Assembly (NCBI GenBank): GCA_030765335.1
Contig: JAVCCU010000032.1
Coordinates: 1 to 51,776 of the forward strand
Source of the DNA: Candidatus Kaelpia aquatica
Lineage (GTDB): Bacteria > Omnitrophota > Gorgyraeia > Kaelpiales > Kaelpiaceae
DNA length: 51,776 nucleotides
Direction: 5' to 3'
Below are positions 36,312-44,951 of the stretch, one piece after another (position 1 is the first letter of the stretch; the number at the start of each line of letters is the position of its first letter). Both the position numbers and the translations under genes were made by a program. The notes under the pieces were generated by a model, which was not told where the DNA came from, did no database searches, and saw nothing but the letters and a program-made list of their open reading frames with translations.

Positions 36312-38108
36312 TCAAGCATCCTGATATTGGTATTTATAGTACTTACGATACAGTCCATCTTTTTTAATCAACTCATCATGCTTCCCTTCTTCCGCTATCC
36401 GGCCATCCTCTATAACTATTATTCTATCAGCCCTTCTTGCAGTTGAGATACGGTGGGCTATCAAGAATACGGTCCTGCCCTCTATTAGTCTCTGTATAGC
36501 CTCCTGAACCTTAAGCTCTGATTCTGCATCAAGCTGGGCTGTTGCTTCATCCATTATAAGAATAGGAGGGTTCTTCAAAATAGCTCTGGCTATTGCCAAT
36601 CTCTGCTTCTCGCCACCTGATAGATTAGTTCCTCTCTCACCTACCATTGCATTGTACTTTTGGGGAATTTTTTGAATAAAATCATCTGCGTTTGCCGCAA
36701 TCGCAGCCTCTTTTACTTCGTCTAAACTTTTATTTTTAACACCGTAAGATATGTTGTTTGCTATTGTGTCGTTAAACATAATGGGTTCCTGAGTAACAAG
36801 ACCGATATGCTTTCTAAGTGAATCTATTGTTACGCTCTTTACATCAACACCATCTATTAGAACAGCTCCTTCACTTGAATCATAGAACCTAAGTAATAGA
36901 TTTACAAGGGTCGATTTGCCAACACCGCTTGGCCCAACAAGGCATACAATCTCACCCATCTTAACCTTAAGATCTATACCCTTTAAAACCTCTTCTCCTT
37001 CTTTGTAGCTAAAGCGTACATTTTTATATTCAACATCTCTTTTAGGTATCTCAAGTGTTGATGCACCATGGACTTCACGAACAGATGGCTCTTGATCCAA
37101 AAGCTCAAATATTCTCTCTCCTGCTGCAAGCGCAACTTGGTTAAAATTATATACCTTGATAAGGCGCTTTATCGGCTTCATTAACATTGCCATCCCTGCC
37201 AAAAACAGCATGAATACACCAAAAGACATCTCCCCCGCTATAACCCCTCTTCCCCCTACAATAAGAACCACGACACCTGCAAAAGCAGCTACAATCTCTG
37301 ATGCCGGATTTATCACAAGAGTTCTACGCATGGTCTTAAGCATGAGCTTGTAGAAATCTTGATTTAGCAGTTTAAATCTAGATATCTCTTCTCCTTCCAT
37401 GGAGAATGCTTTTACTATGTTCATTGCTGTAAAGGTCTCCTGCATTCTAGAGTTTAAGTCGCCCATCTTGGCTTGAGTCTGCTTAGATATCTTACGTAAT
37501 CTCTTTCCAATCTTTATGAGCGGAAAACCGACTATCGGCATAACAACAAGAACCATTAAGGCCAGCTTAAAATGTATAGTTAAAACAATGCTTGCAAATA
37601 ACAGCAGCTGAAAAGAATAGTATACACCCTCAGCTAAACCTTCAGTAAGAACATGGCGCATTACATAGACATCATATGTCATCCTGGACACCAAATCACC
37701 AACTCTACTCTTAGAGAAGAAGTCCATAGACATATATTGAATTTTCTCAAATATCTTTGCCCTTATATCCCTTATGACCCTCTGCCCGGCAATCTCCATA
37801 AAAATAGATTGAAAATAGAAAGTAATACCCTTTAAACATACAAGGACCAACAATGTTATGGCCAGCATGGTAAGCAGCTTCATCTGCGGTATACTATTAA
37901 CCTTGGCTATCAACTGATTTATAAAATCGGGAATATTATCCTGCGGCAAAACTATAGGCTTATTTGTTAAAACCTTATCGGCTAAAGGAGCAAGCATGCT
38001 TAGAGATGCTCCATCTGTTAAGGTAGAGATGATCATAAGTACAACAGCAGATGCAATCACACCTAAGTAAGGCTTGGCCATTTTTATAATTTTAAAGTAT
38101 AACTTCAT
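36312..38108 (-). CDS. msbA: MsbA-like ABC exporter
   Basis: 598 residues, half-transporter. Six membrane helices in 1-320, then an ATPase domain: Walker A GPSGVGKSTL, Q-loop TQEP, signature LSGGEKQRLA (with preceding GERGTN), Walker B ILIMDEAT and switch LIAHRIST. Matches lipid A flippase MsbA in length and style, and the lipid A acyltransferase in the window agrees, although other lipid or drug exporters look alike. Downstream of hflX by 20 bases. Confidence 0.88.
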   Translation of the reverse strand: MKLYFKIIKMAKPYLGVIASAVVLMIISTLTDGASLSMLAPLADKVLTNKPIVLPQDNIPDFINQLIAKVNSIPQMKLLTMLAITLLVLVCLKGITFYFQSIFMEIAGQRVIRDIRAKIFEKIQYMSMDFFSKSRVGDLVSRMTYDVYVMRHVLTEGLAEGVYYSFQLLLFASIVLTIHFKLALMVLVVMPIVGFPLIKIGKRLRKISKQTQAKMGDLNSRMQETFTAMNIVKAFSMEGEEISRFKLLNQDFYKLMLKTMRRTLVINPASEIVAAFAGVVVLIVGGRGVIAGEMSFGVFMLFLAGMAMLMKPIKRLIKVYNFNQVALAAGERIFELLDQEPSVREVHGASTLEIPKRDVEYKNVRFSYKEGEEVLKGIDLKVKMGEIVCLVGPSGVGKSTLVNLLLRFYDSSEGAVLIDGVDVKSVTIDSLRKHIGLVTQEPIMFNDTIANNISYGVKNKSLDEVKEAAIAANADDFIQKIPQKYNAMVGERGTNLSGGEKQRLAIARAILKNPPILIMDEATAQLDAESELKVQEAIQRLIEGRTVFLIAHRISTARRADRIIVIEDGRIAEEGKHDELIKKDGLYRKYYKYQYQDA

Positions 38109-38127
38109 GGCTTAAGATTATAGCATA

Positions 38128-39369
38128 TTATCGGGATAATTCTTGATAAATTCTCTCTCTTATCAGTAAACTCACCCTCGCTCTTATGTAAACTCCTCCC
38201 GGCATCTCTTTTTTATCAATTATACTATCTTGATTAATAAAACTAAGAACTCCCATCTTATCTTCTGGTAAAAATAGACTTAAATAAGCCTCATGAGATG
38301 AAAACTCTTCACTTATTCTCTCAATAAGAGAATCCAGGCCGTCTTTATTTAAAGCAGATATTAAAATAGAATCGGGGTATTTCAAGCTTAGATCTTCTCG
38401 ATTTAAATTGCTCAGACTATCTATTTTATTTAAGACTGTTAAAATATTTTTATCCTTAACATCAAGTTCATCTAAAACCTTATAAACAGAGTCTCTCTTT
38501 TTAGCAGAGAGCGGATCTGATATATCCAGTAGATGTAAAATTAGATCGGCTTCTACTATCTCTTCAAGTGTTGCTTTAAAAGCATCTATAAGATGGTGCG
38601 GTAAATCGTTTAAAAATCCTACCGTATCTGCAAATAACACCTTCTGCTTGCCAGGGAGAACATAAACACGGGAGACAGGATCAAGCGTTGTAAACATACT
38701 ATTAGATGAAACCTGCTTTGAGCATGTTAAAGCATTTAAGAGGGTAGTCTTTCCTGCATTTGTATAGCCAATGAGTGCTATCAGAGGTATCTCGTTCCTC
38801 TCTCTTTTTTTGCGTAAAGATGCTCTTCTTTTCTTGACCTCTCCTAAATCCTTATTTAAATATTCTATCCTTCTCCTTATTCTTCGCCTATCGACTTCAA
38901 GTTTCTTCTCGCCCGGACCCCTTGTTCCAATACCGCCACCTAATCTTGATAGCATGACACCCTTACCGCGAAGACGCGGCGAGAGATAGTTAAGCTGGGC
39001 CAATTCAACCTGAAGCTTCCCTTCAGAGCTCCTTGCATGACGCGAAAAGATATCGAGTATAAGTTGAGTTCTATCTATTATTTTAACACCGAGACCATCT
39101 TCTATATTCTGCTGCTGTGTAGCCGATAGATCTTCAGATATTATCACAACATCTGAATCTAATTCTTTAACCTCACAAGCTATCTCCTCTATCTTGCCTT
39201 TACCTATAAAACAATGCGGATTTACTTTTTTTACTCTAACAACATCTTCGCCTTGGATATTACAGCCTGTCGATAAGACAAGTTCTCTCATCTCATCTGC
39301 CTTCTCATTAAGACTCCAGGAGCCTTTTTTATCTATATCAACAATAATTATATAAGCATTCTCTTTCAT
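38128..39369 (-). CDS. hflX: Ribosome-associated GTPase HflX
   Basis: 413 residues. The N-terminal HflX domain contains NPHCFIGKGKIEEI and the glycine-rich GGIGTRGPGEKKLEVDRRRI stretch; the GTPase has GYTNAGKTTL (G1), DTVGF (G3) and NKID (G4). It splits stalled ribosomes, mostly in stress. Overlaps miaA by four bases, the conserved miaA-hflX pairing seen in E. coli (with hfq, absent here). Confidence 0.96.
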   Translation of the reverse strand: MKENAYIIIVDIDKKGSWSLNEKADEMRELVLSTGCNIQGEDVVRVKKVNPHCFIGKGKIEEIACEVKELDSDVVIISEDLSATQQQNIEDGLGVKIIDRTQLILDIFSRHARSSEGKLQVELAQLNYLSPRLRGKGVMLSRLGGGIGTRGPGEKKLEVDRRRIRRRIEYLNKDLGEVKKRRASLRKKRERNEIPLIALIGYTNAGKTTLLNALTCSKQVSSNSMFTTLDPVSRVYVLPGKQKVLFADTVGFLNDLPHHLIDAFKATLEEIVEADLILHLLDISDPLSAKKRDSVYKVLDELDVKDKNILTVLNKIDSLSNLNREDLSLKYPDSILISALNKDGLDSLIERISEEFSSHEAYLSLFLPEDKMGVLSFINQDSIIDKKEMPGGVYIRARVSLLIRERIYQELSR

Positions 39370-40292
39370 CTATTTTTTAAATCGTTAAAAATAAAATCAG
39401 CTATACTAAAAGATGAATCAAAATCTGAGAGATTTATCCACTTTATACGCTGATCTCTCCTTAACCAGGAGAGCTGCCTCTTAGCAAAACGACGGCTATT
39501 ACGTTTAATGAGCCGTATGGCCTCATCCAAACCATACTCGCCATTGATATGACCTATAATCTCTTTGTAGCCTGCACCTTGATATGCTGTTAAACTTATT
39601 CTATCCATTAAACCGCATACTTCATCGACCAACCCTCTAGATATCATACCATCAACCCTTTGATCTATTCTTCTATATATTCTCAGCCTCTTATCGCATA
39701 AAGCATATATGGATATCTCATATTTTGATGAGATTCCTTCTCTTTTTGTCTTTAACGCAGATATTCTCTCTCCGGTTAAATAATATACCTCAAGAGCTCG
39801 AACTATCCTCCTTAAGTCATTTTGATGAATCTTAGCAGCAGCTTCAGAGTCAAGCTCCTTAAGTTCACCATAAAGCTTCTCCAGCCCCTCATCTTCTGAC
39901 CTCTTTATAAGCCTCTCTCTTATCTCATGATTGCAAGAAGGACCTTTAAAGATACCGTCTAGTAGAGAATAGAGATACATAACAGAGCCGCCTACAATAA
40001 AAGGAATATTACCTCTAGATATAACCTGAGTTATAACCTCTGATGCTCTACTCACATACTCCGCAGCATCAAAGCTCTGACTATAATCTACTATATCAAT
40101 CATATGGTGTGGAATCTTAGCCTGAATATCCTTTCTGGGTTTAGATGTTCCAATATCCATACCTTTATAGACCGCCATAGAGTCAACAGAGACCACCTCT
40201 ACTCTGTCAATTAACTTAAAAAGCTCAAGTGAAACTTCTGTCTTCCCTATACCGGTGGGACCTGTTAATACAATTATTGAATTTTTATCCAT
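39366..40292 (-). CDS. miaA: tRNA dimethylallyltransferase
   Basis: 308 residues. P-loop GPTGIGKTEVSLEL near 11, VDSMAVYKGMDIGTSKP, and the HHMIDIVDYSQSFDAAEY catalytic region. Adds the prenyl group to A37 of tRNAs; MiaB encoded at 41082-42368 then adds the methylthio group, so both steps lie in one cluster. Confidence 0.97.
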   Translation of the reverse strand: MDKNSIIVLTGPTGIGKTEVSLELFKLIDRVEVVSVDSMAVYKGMDIGTSKPRKDIQAKIPHHMIDIVDYSQSFDAAEYVSRASEVITQVISRGNIPFIVGGSVMYLYSLLDGIFKGPSCNHEIRERLIKRSEDEGLEKLYGELKELDSEAAAKIHQNDLRRIVRALEVYYLTGERISALKTKREGISSKYEISIYALCDKRLRIYRRIDQRVDGMISRGLVDEVCGLMDRISLTAYQGAGYKEIIGHINGEYGLDEAIRLIKRNSRRFAKRQLSWLRRDQRIKWINLSDFDSSFSIADFIFNDLKNR

Positions 40293-40327
40293 AAATCTTA
40301 ATGCTTTTAAAGGTTAAGGAGAATTAA

Positions 40328-41089
40328 TCAAGGGTAGATCACGCCGCTATATCCTAAAGAGACCAACTTCTTAAATTGAGATTCAACCTGATCTCTGCTA
40401 TCGAACCTACCTACGCGAACCCTATAATAAAGCTTACCTTTATGAACTATCTTTTTAATATAGGTATTGAAATTTTTAAGGGCCACTTTTTTTGAAAGAT
40501 TATAAGCATTGTCATAGTTCAAAAAAGAACCTATCTGGATTGTAAAATAAAACTCATTATCATCTAATATTCTTCGAGCATAGCTGCAGGAAAGAGAGTT
40601 GGGGTAGCGATTAACTAAAAGATTGAAATTTCCTCTGGCATCTTCCCAACGCCCCTGCTTCCTGAGGCACAACCCATACTTATACATTGCGTTGGATATT
40701 ATCTCGCTTCTTGAGAACCTCTCCATGAAAGTATTATAGAGAATATCGGCATCGTCAAACTTACCGCTTAAAAAGAACGTATCAGCTTGCCCCAGAAGTG
40801 CATATTCGCTCCACTTTCCGCCAAATCTTGAAAGCTTATCGCAATAAATCCTGGCATCCTCAAAACTGGAACGCTTAGTTAAAAGCAGGGATTTAAGGTA
40901 AAGATATTCCGGGGAGGACTCTCCGCTCTTAAGATATTTATCGACTATACGCTCTGATACATTATATCTCTCTTTAAGAAAATAGACCCAGGCATCGTTA
41001 AAATCTTCGGCAAAAGAGAACACAGACAATAAGCTGACTAGTACAGCAGCCGCAAAAAAAACACTAATTATTTTAAATCTCTTATTCAA
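40328..41089 (-). CDS. Exported TPR/SPOR-domain protein
   Basis: 253 residues. Signal peptide (IISVFFAAAVLVSLLSVFSFA), then TPR-like repeats (about 35-170; EYLYLKSLLLTKRSSFEDA, SNAMYKYGLCLRKQGRWEDA), then a C-terminal SPOR domain (about 180-253) with YFTIQIGSFLNYDNAYNL and YRVRVGRFDSRDQ. SPOR binds denuded septal peptidoglycan, so a periplasmic cell-wall role is likely. Start is TTG overlapping the miaB stop, behind GGAGAG. Confidence 0.85.
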   Translation of the reverse strand: MNKRFKIISVFFAAAVLVSLLSVFSFAEDFNDAWVYFLKERYNVSERIVDKYLKSGESSPEYLYLKSLLLTKRSSFEDARIYCDKLSRFGGKWSEYALLGQADTFFLSGKFDDADILYNTFMERFSRSEIISNAMYKYGLCLRKQGRWEDARGNFNLLVNRYPNSLSCSYARRILDDNEFYFTIQIGSFLNYDNAYNLSKKVALKNFNTYIKKIVHKGKLYYRVRVGRFDSRDQVESQFKKLVSLGYSGVIYP

Positions 41090-42368
41090 TTATCTCTCCA
41101 ATTAAACTATTATCAGTTATCCGGGTTATTTTAACATTTTTTAGACTTCCAACCAAACCCTTTCCTTCAACTCCAACAGAATAGTTTTCACAAGACCTGC
41201 CTAAGTTATAGCCTCTTTTATCCTCAGATTCAAAAAGAACCTCGCAAGACCTGCCCACTAAACCTCTCTTCTTTTTTGAAGCTATCTCTCTTTGGACCTG
41301 AAGCAAAATATTATTTCTATCTCTCTTATCCTGATCTGAAACACTATCTATAAAATCAGCGGCCTTAGTTTCAGGCCTAGAAGAATACTTAAATATAAAT
41401 GCAGAATCAAAACCTATCCTCTTTAAAGCAGAGAGCGTTTTTTTGAAATCTCCTCTCTCTTCACCCGGAAAACCAACAATAATATCCGTTGTAATCGCTC
41501 CTTGAGGATTAAACTTTCTATAGCATTTAACCAGATTAAAATAACTAGAAATAGTATAGCTTCTATTCATAAGCTTTAAGATCTTGTTGCTTCCGGATTG
41601 AAGAGGAAGATGTAAGTGATTACAGAGGCTCTTTAAGTCTCTCATCGCCTTAAAAAGCTCGACATCTGCATCTTTTGGATGTGAAGTCATAAAGCGGACT
41701 CTCTCTATTCCGGTCTTATCTATCCCCTCCAATAACTTTACAAAGCCGTCATTCTCATAGGAGTTGACATTTTGTCCAAGAAGAGTTATCTCTTTACAGC
41801 CTCTGTCTTTTAAAGAACTGACTTCATCTACTATCTCCTCTATAGGCCTAGAGCGCTCTCTACCCCTTGTGTGAGGCACAATACAGTAGGTACAGAAATT
41901 ATTACAACCCTCCATAATAGAGACAAAGGCACTTAAGGCTCTCTTCCTATAATCCCCCTCCTTATGGAAGCACTTTAGGCCGCTCTGTCTACCTACTGCT
42001 TTAATTCTATCACTCTTTAAAACCCTATCTATATTTTCAATTAATTCACCCTCCTGAGAAGGCCCAAAGACCCCGTCAAGATGGCTATATCTCTTAAGAA
42101 GCTCTTCACCGTAGACCTCTGCAGTACATCCAGTTAGAACAATCTTAAAATTCTTCTCTTTTTTAAGCTTCCTTAAACTCCCTAAAAAAGATATCGCTCT
42201 ATGTTCAGCATGATAGCGCACAGAACAAGTATTTATTATAATGAGATTAGCATCCTCTATTACCTCTGTCAGAGTCCACTCAGATGTAATAAGTTGCCCA
42301 AGCATCCACTCAGAATCTCTTTCATTCATCTGGCATCCAAAAGTTTTCAGAAACACTTTTTTGCACAT
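41082..42368 (-). CDS. miaB: tRNA-2-methylthio-N6-isopentenyladenosine synthase
   Basis: 428 residues. The N-terminal UPF0004 cluster cysteines are in KTFGCQMNERDSE, IINTCSVR and LTGCTAE; the radical-SAM motif is CNNFCTYCIVPHTRGRERSRP-like (CxxxCxxC) near 150; a TRAM domain ends the protein. Together with MiaA it makes ms2i6A37. It is the last gene of the conserved block before the decayed region. Confidence 0.96.
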   Translation of the reverse strand: MCKKVFLKTFGCQMNERDSEWMLGQLITSEWTLTEVIEDANLIIINTCSVRYHAEHRAISFLGSLRKLKKEKNFKIVLTGCTAEVYGEELLKRYSHLDGVFGPSQEGELIENIDRVLKSDRIKAVGRQSGLKCFHKEGDYRKRALSAFVSIMEGCNNFCTYCIVPHTRGRERSRPIEEIVDEVSSLKDRGCKEITLLGQNVNSYENDGFVKLLEGIDKTGIERVRFMTSHPKDADVELFKAMRDLKSLCNHLHLPLQSGSNKILKLMNRSYTISSYFNLVKCYRKFNPQGAITTDIIVGFPGEERGDFKKTLSALKRIGFDSAFIFKYSSRPETKAADFIDSVSDQDKRDRNNILLQVQREIASKKKRGLVGRSCEVLFESEDKRGYNLGRSCENYSVGVEGKGLVGSLKNVKITRITDNSLIGEIIE

Positions 42369-42523
42369 AACTACTTATTCCTCAATGTTTTACGCATACT
42401 AAGTACCGGTGTCAACAACTGTAAAGCAATAAATATATTCACACTAGAAATCATATCTATCTCATTGTAATTTAAATGGTTATATAAAATTACTGGCATC
42501 CCTATCGTTCATCTACTCTATAC

Positions 42524-42941
42524 CTATTTTATACTATTTCGCCACTTTATTATCTTCTTTATGTCAAAAACTGTAAAGACCGGATAATTACGACAATCCC
42601 GGCGCGGCTTAACTAAGCCCTTTGTTATCCAGTAATATAATCCCTGCCGGGAAACTCTGATAATCTTTGCTACCTGAGTGAGATTATAGCACTTAACTTC
42701 TCTTTTTTTAGCCCTGCGAATAATTTTCTTATCCAGATGATTTATTATCTGGTCTACCTCTTTCTCTTCCTGCTTCTTCTTATTCCATAAATATTCAAAA
42801 TACTTCTGGTCAGCCTCAAATATTATCTCAAGCGCCATCTGCCATCTTAATTGCTCCTCGCTACCATAAGGATAAATTTTAACTATTTTACCGTCTTTAT
42901 TATAAAGAACCAGATCCTTTTTTAAAACCGTTCATCTCCAT
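42524..42941 (-). pseudogene. Frameshifted helix-turn-helix DNA-binding protein
   Basis: The intact part (42524-42838) has a MerR/excisionase-like HTH: YNLTQVAKIIRVSRQGLYYW near residue 50 followed by a wing with KPRR. The same frame continues upstream with good coding sense (DLVLYNKDGKIVKIYPYGSE) but finds no start. A start ATG (42939-42941) with a perfect AGGAGGTGG lies in another frame, MEMNGFKK. Removing one base from the A6 tract (42918-42923) or adjacent T4 joins both into about 138 codons. Either a decayed gene, a phase-variable tract or a sequencing error. Looks like a remnant of a mobile element regulator. Confidence 0.7.
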
Positions 42942-43098
42942 AGCCACCTCCTTTTTTTTACTTATGTCAATCCTAGTAGCCTATATAACTATTTGACATA
43001 TATTAAAAGATACCATACAGAATTTGAAAATGCCTTATTTTACAAATACTTATATATATTTTACTCGTTTTATAAAAATTAGGGAAATTATTTGAATT

Positions 43099-43157
43099 GG
43101 CTTTTCAGTCCCGCGCTCTACCCTGTCTATCAGTAGATAGGCGTGAGCTATCTCGGC
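43099..43157 (-). pseudogene. Truncated tRNA-Phe gene (5' half, GAA anticodon)
   Basis: The minus strand reads GCCGAGATAGCTCA, then a 21-base insertion, then GGTAGAGCGCGGGA-CTGAAAA. Acceptor 5' strand, D stem (GCTC/GAGC), the GGTAGAGC D-loop end and anticodon loop CTGAAAA (anticodon GAA) are those of tRNA-Phe. The D loop is expanded by CGCCTATCTA...GACAG, which can itself fold (CTATC/GATAG). After the anticodon loop the match stops: the expected TCCCG stem half, and the TCTCGGC acceptor half, are absent. A TTCAAAT resembling a T loop follows closely. Confidence 0.7.
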
Positions 43158-43172
43158 ATAAATAACTGTTAT

Positions 43173-43201
43173 AAGATAAAAAGGAAATAGAAATGCGTCA
43201 A
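43173..43201 (-). promoter_or_regulatory. Promoter of the broken tRNA-Phe gene
   Basis: TTGACG (43196-43201) and TATCTT (43173-43178) are separated by exactly 17 bases on the minus strand, ending 16 bases before the tRNA 5' end. This is a canonical sigma-70 layout at the expected distance, supporting that the fragment derives from a real tRNA gene. Confidence 0.6.
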
Positions 43202-43280
43202 TATTTAAAATCAGATTCCCCACGAGAAACACGTTCCCACTCATGTAGTGATACGAGCTCAAAGCTTCTATGGAATGATT

Positions 43281-43664
43281 TTATTCTTCTAAAGCTTTTT
43301 CGATGCGTCTTATAAGTTCTTCTGACTTTATGGACTTAGCAATGAACTCTCTTCCTCCAATCATTCCCTTGCTATCTCTCACCTCTTTTTCACTTACAAT
43401 AACAGTAAAAAAAATTATAGCAATATCGTTTATAGCAGGATCTTTTAATAAACATTCAGCCACCTCAGGACCACTCATTAAGGGCATAAGCACATCCAAA
43501 AGTATTAAATCCGGATGTTTTTCCTTAGCTAATTTGATCCCCTGGGTTCCTCCCGCTGAAGTTAAAACTTCAAATTTACCCGTTTTCTCCAACCTCAACT
43601 TCGTAAGCTGGCAAAGATCATCTTCATCATCAATTATGAGTATTTTCTTCACTATCTCTCGCAT
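43281..43664 (-). CDS. Single-domain response regulator (CheY-like)
   Basis: 127 residues, receiver domain only. Asp12/Asp13 acidic pair, phosphoacceptor Asp57 in LILLDVLMP, Thr87 in FFTVIV and Lys110 in FIAKSIK are in place. No output domain, so it works by binding another protein. Immediately upstream is the wrecked end of a histidine kinase (43690-43743), probably its former partner; AAGGATG precedes the ATG. Confidence 0.92.
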   Translation of the reverse strand: MREIVKKILIIDDEDDLCQLTKLRLEKTGKFEVLTSAGGTQGIKLAKEKHPDLILLDVLMPLMSGPEVAECLLKDPAINDIAIIFFTVIVSEKEVRDSKGMIGGREFIAKSIKSEELIRRIEKALEE

Positions 43665-43689
43665 CCTTTTTAAAAAAGAAAAAGTTAAT

Positions 43690-43743
43690 AATCACAGTTA
43701 TTCCTGTTCCAACTTAGCTATCTATTGTTATCAAACCTCCCAT
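43690..43743 (-). pseudogene. Remnant of histidine kinase C-terminal end
   Basis: Read from ATG at 43741-43743: MGGLITIDS, then an in-frame TAA (43714-43716), then VGTGITVIIN. Ignoring the stop, this matches the G2 box at the end of histidine kinase ATPase domains (GG-x-I-x-I-x-S-x-x-G-x-G-T/I). Upstream sequence has stops in all frames, with fragments such as KDGTENEFEF. The frame runs on into the start of the response regulator, the usual kinase-regulator overlap. Confidence 0.5.
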
Positions 43744-43806
43744 TCTTTAGAAGGGCTATGTACCTTAAATTCAAACTCATTTTCTGTTCCATCTTTTTAC
43801 ACCTTT

Positions 43807-44290
43807 TAAATTCTTTTTAAAATCTCTTAACTATATACAAGCAAATTACATGCCACAATATATTGAGAAAATAGGTAGTATAACCGATTGCAAATGAATG
43901 TCTTATCAAATAATATCTGCAATACTTGGTCAAAGCTCTTAGGTGCATGTAAACATTAGTTGCAACTGGGCTACCCCTGCTGGACGAGTTTTGCAACTGG
44001 TTATTGCACTTAAAGCCAGCTAAAAGAATTTAAAAAAACATGATTTTACAAACATCATCTATTAGTAAAATACCGATCAAGAAATAGTTTAAATAGAATT
44101 CAAACGACAATCTAAAAAGATTCTAAACTCATAAATTATAAAAATAGATAAAAAATAAAATCTCTAAAATATATTTTTTTAATTTATATCTTATTTAAAA
44201 ATTCAACTAATTTTGCTTAATAACCAATTACATGTTATATCTTTAATAGAACTTTAAAACAAATAATAATTTTAAAAAAACATTTTGAAG
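43807..44290. other. Gene-free AT-rich gap
   Basis: About 480 bases with no believable frame. Very AT-rich toward the right (44020-44290). It contains one direct repeat pair (separate entry) and possible weak promoter elements near 44210-44240 (TTGCTT, about 16 bases, TTATAT) facing the plus-strand exported gene. Otherwise nothing seen. Confidence 0.6.
43960..44000. repeat. Direct repeat pair TTGCAACTGG
   Basis: TTGCAACTGG occurs at 43960-43969 and again at 43991-44000, start-to-start 31 bases, with a relatively G+C-rich spacer (GCTACCCCTGCTGGACGAG) inside a very AT-rich gap. GTTGCAAC within the first copy is palindromic. Could be a regulator site or element end. Confidence 0.5.
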
Positions 44291-44884
44291 ATGCATAAAA
44301 ATACTACTATTATATTAATAATATTTATTCTACTTCTTCTGTGTAGCGAAAATATTCACGCTCGTAGAATACGCTTTTTTACCTCAGAAAACACCATATA
44401 TATTGACGATGATCCGCCTGAAGAGGACAGTGAAGATGCCATTGGTTTAATAGAAACTGTTTTCGGAGATCTTCTTCCCCACGAAGTCTATCAAGAAATA
44501 TGCGACGACAGATACTATCCATTAATAGCCTACGATCAAGAAAGTGGAAATATAGCAGGGGCTTTATTCTTCGTGGCTGATGAAAGTGGATATAATTCAG
44601 ACATGATAGAAGGAGTTCAAATTGCTGAGGAAAAAATGGAATTAATTAAAAATGTACAATACGTAGATATTTGGATAGCAATAAATCCAAGTTACAGAGG
44701 TAGAGGTATTGCAAAAAAGCTATATGCAATGTTAGGAGAAATTCTAAACCAAGAATATGGAATTAATAAATTTCTGGATTTAGCCGTTACAGATGCGGTT
44801 GGTTTCAGAGAAAAATTTTCCCCAATAGTTGTAGGCGAAGACGGGCAAAGATATCTCACCCTCAATACAATACCTCAAAAATAA
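44291..44884 (+). CDS. Exported GNAT-family acetyltransferase-like protein
   Basis: About 197 residues from the ATG at 44291 (a TTG two codons earlier is possible). A signal peptide (TTIILIIFILLLLCSENIHA) precedes a GNAT domain: strand YVDIWIAINPSY, acetyl-CoA loop RGRGIAKKLY (about 137-147), helix, then KFLDLAVTD. The N-terminus after cleavage (ARRIRFF) resembles that of the left-edge protein (ARRIKT). GNATs need acetyl-CoA, so an exported one is odd. One of only two plus-strand genes in the window. Surrounded by decayed DNA. Confidence 0.75.
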   Translation: MHKNTTIILIIFILLLLCSENIHARRIRFFTSENTIYIDDDPPEEDSEDAIGLIETVFGDLLPHEVYQEICDDRYYPLIAYDQESGNIAGALFFVADESGYNSDMIEGVQIAEEKMELIKNVQYVDIWIAINPSYRGRGIAKKLYAMLGEILNQEYGINKFLDLAVTDAVGFREKFSPIVVGEDGQRYLTLNTIPQK

Positions 44885-44951
44885 ATCTTCTTTTTCAGAG
44901 CATTCTGACACTGAGCACTTCTCTATATATTCTAATTTTAAATTTTAAAAA

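Larger units (their letters stand above)
42942..43280. other. Gene-poor gap
   Basis: 339 bases between the frameshifted HTH gene and the response regulator. It holds the tRNA-Phe 5' fragment and its promoter (described separately), plus AT-rich sequence. A 70-codon frame here starts at TTG and runs through the tRNA fragment, so I do not count it. Confidence 0.6.

Noticed and set aside
43050-43262. 70-codon frame with a hydrophobic stretch
   Set aside because: It starts at TTG without a ribosome site and reads straight through the tRNA-Phe fragment and its promoter, so it is not a gene.
43303-43809. 168-codon plus-strand frame
   Set aside because: Antisense to the response regulator and its upstream remnant; the minus strand carries a clear receiver domain.
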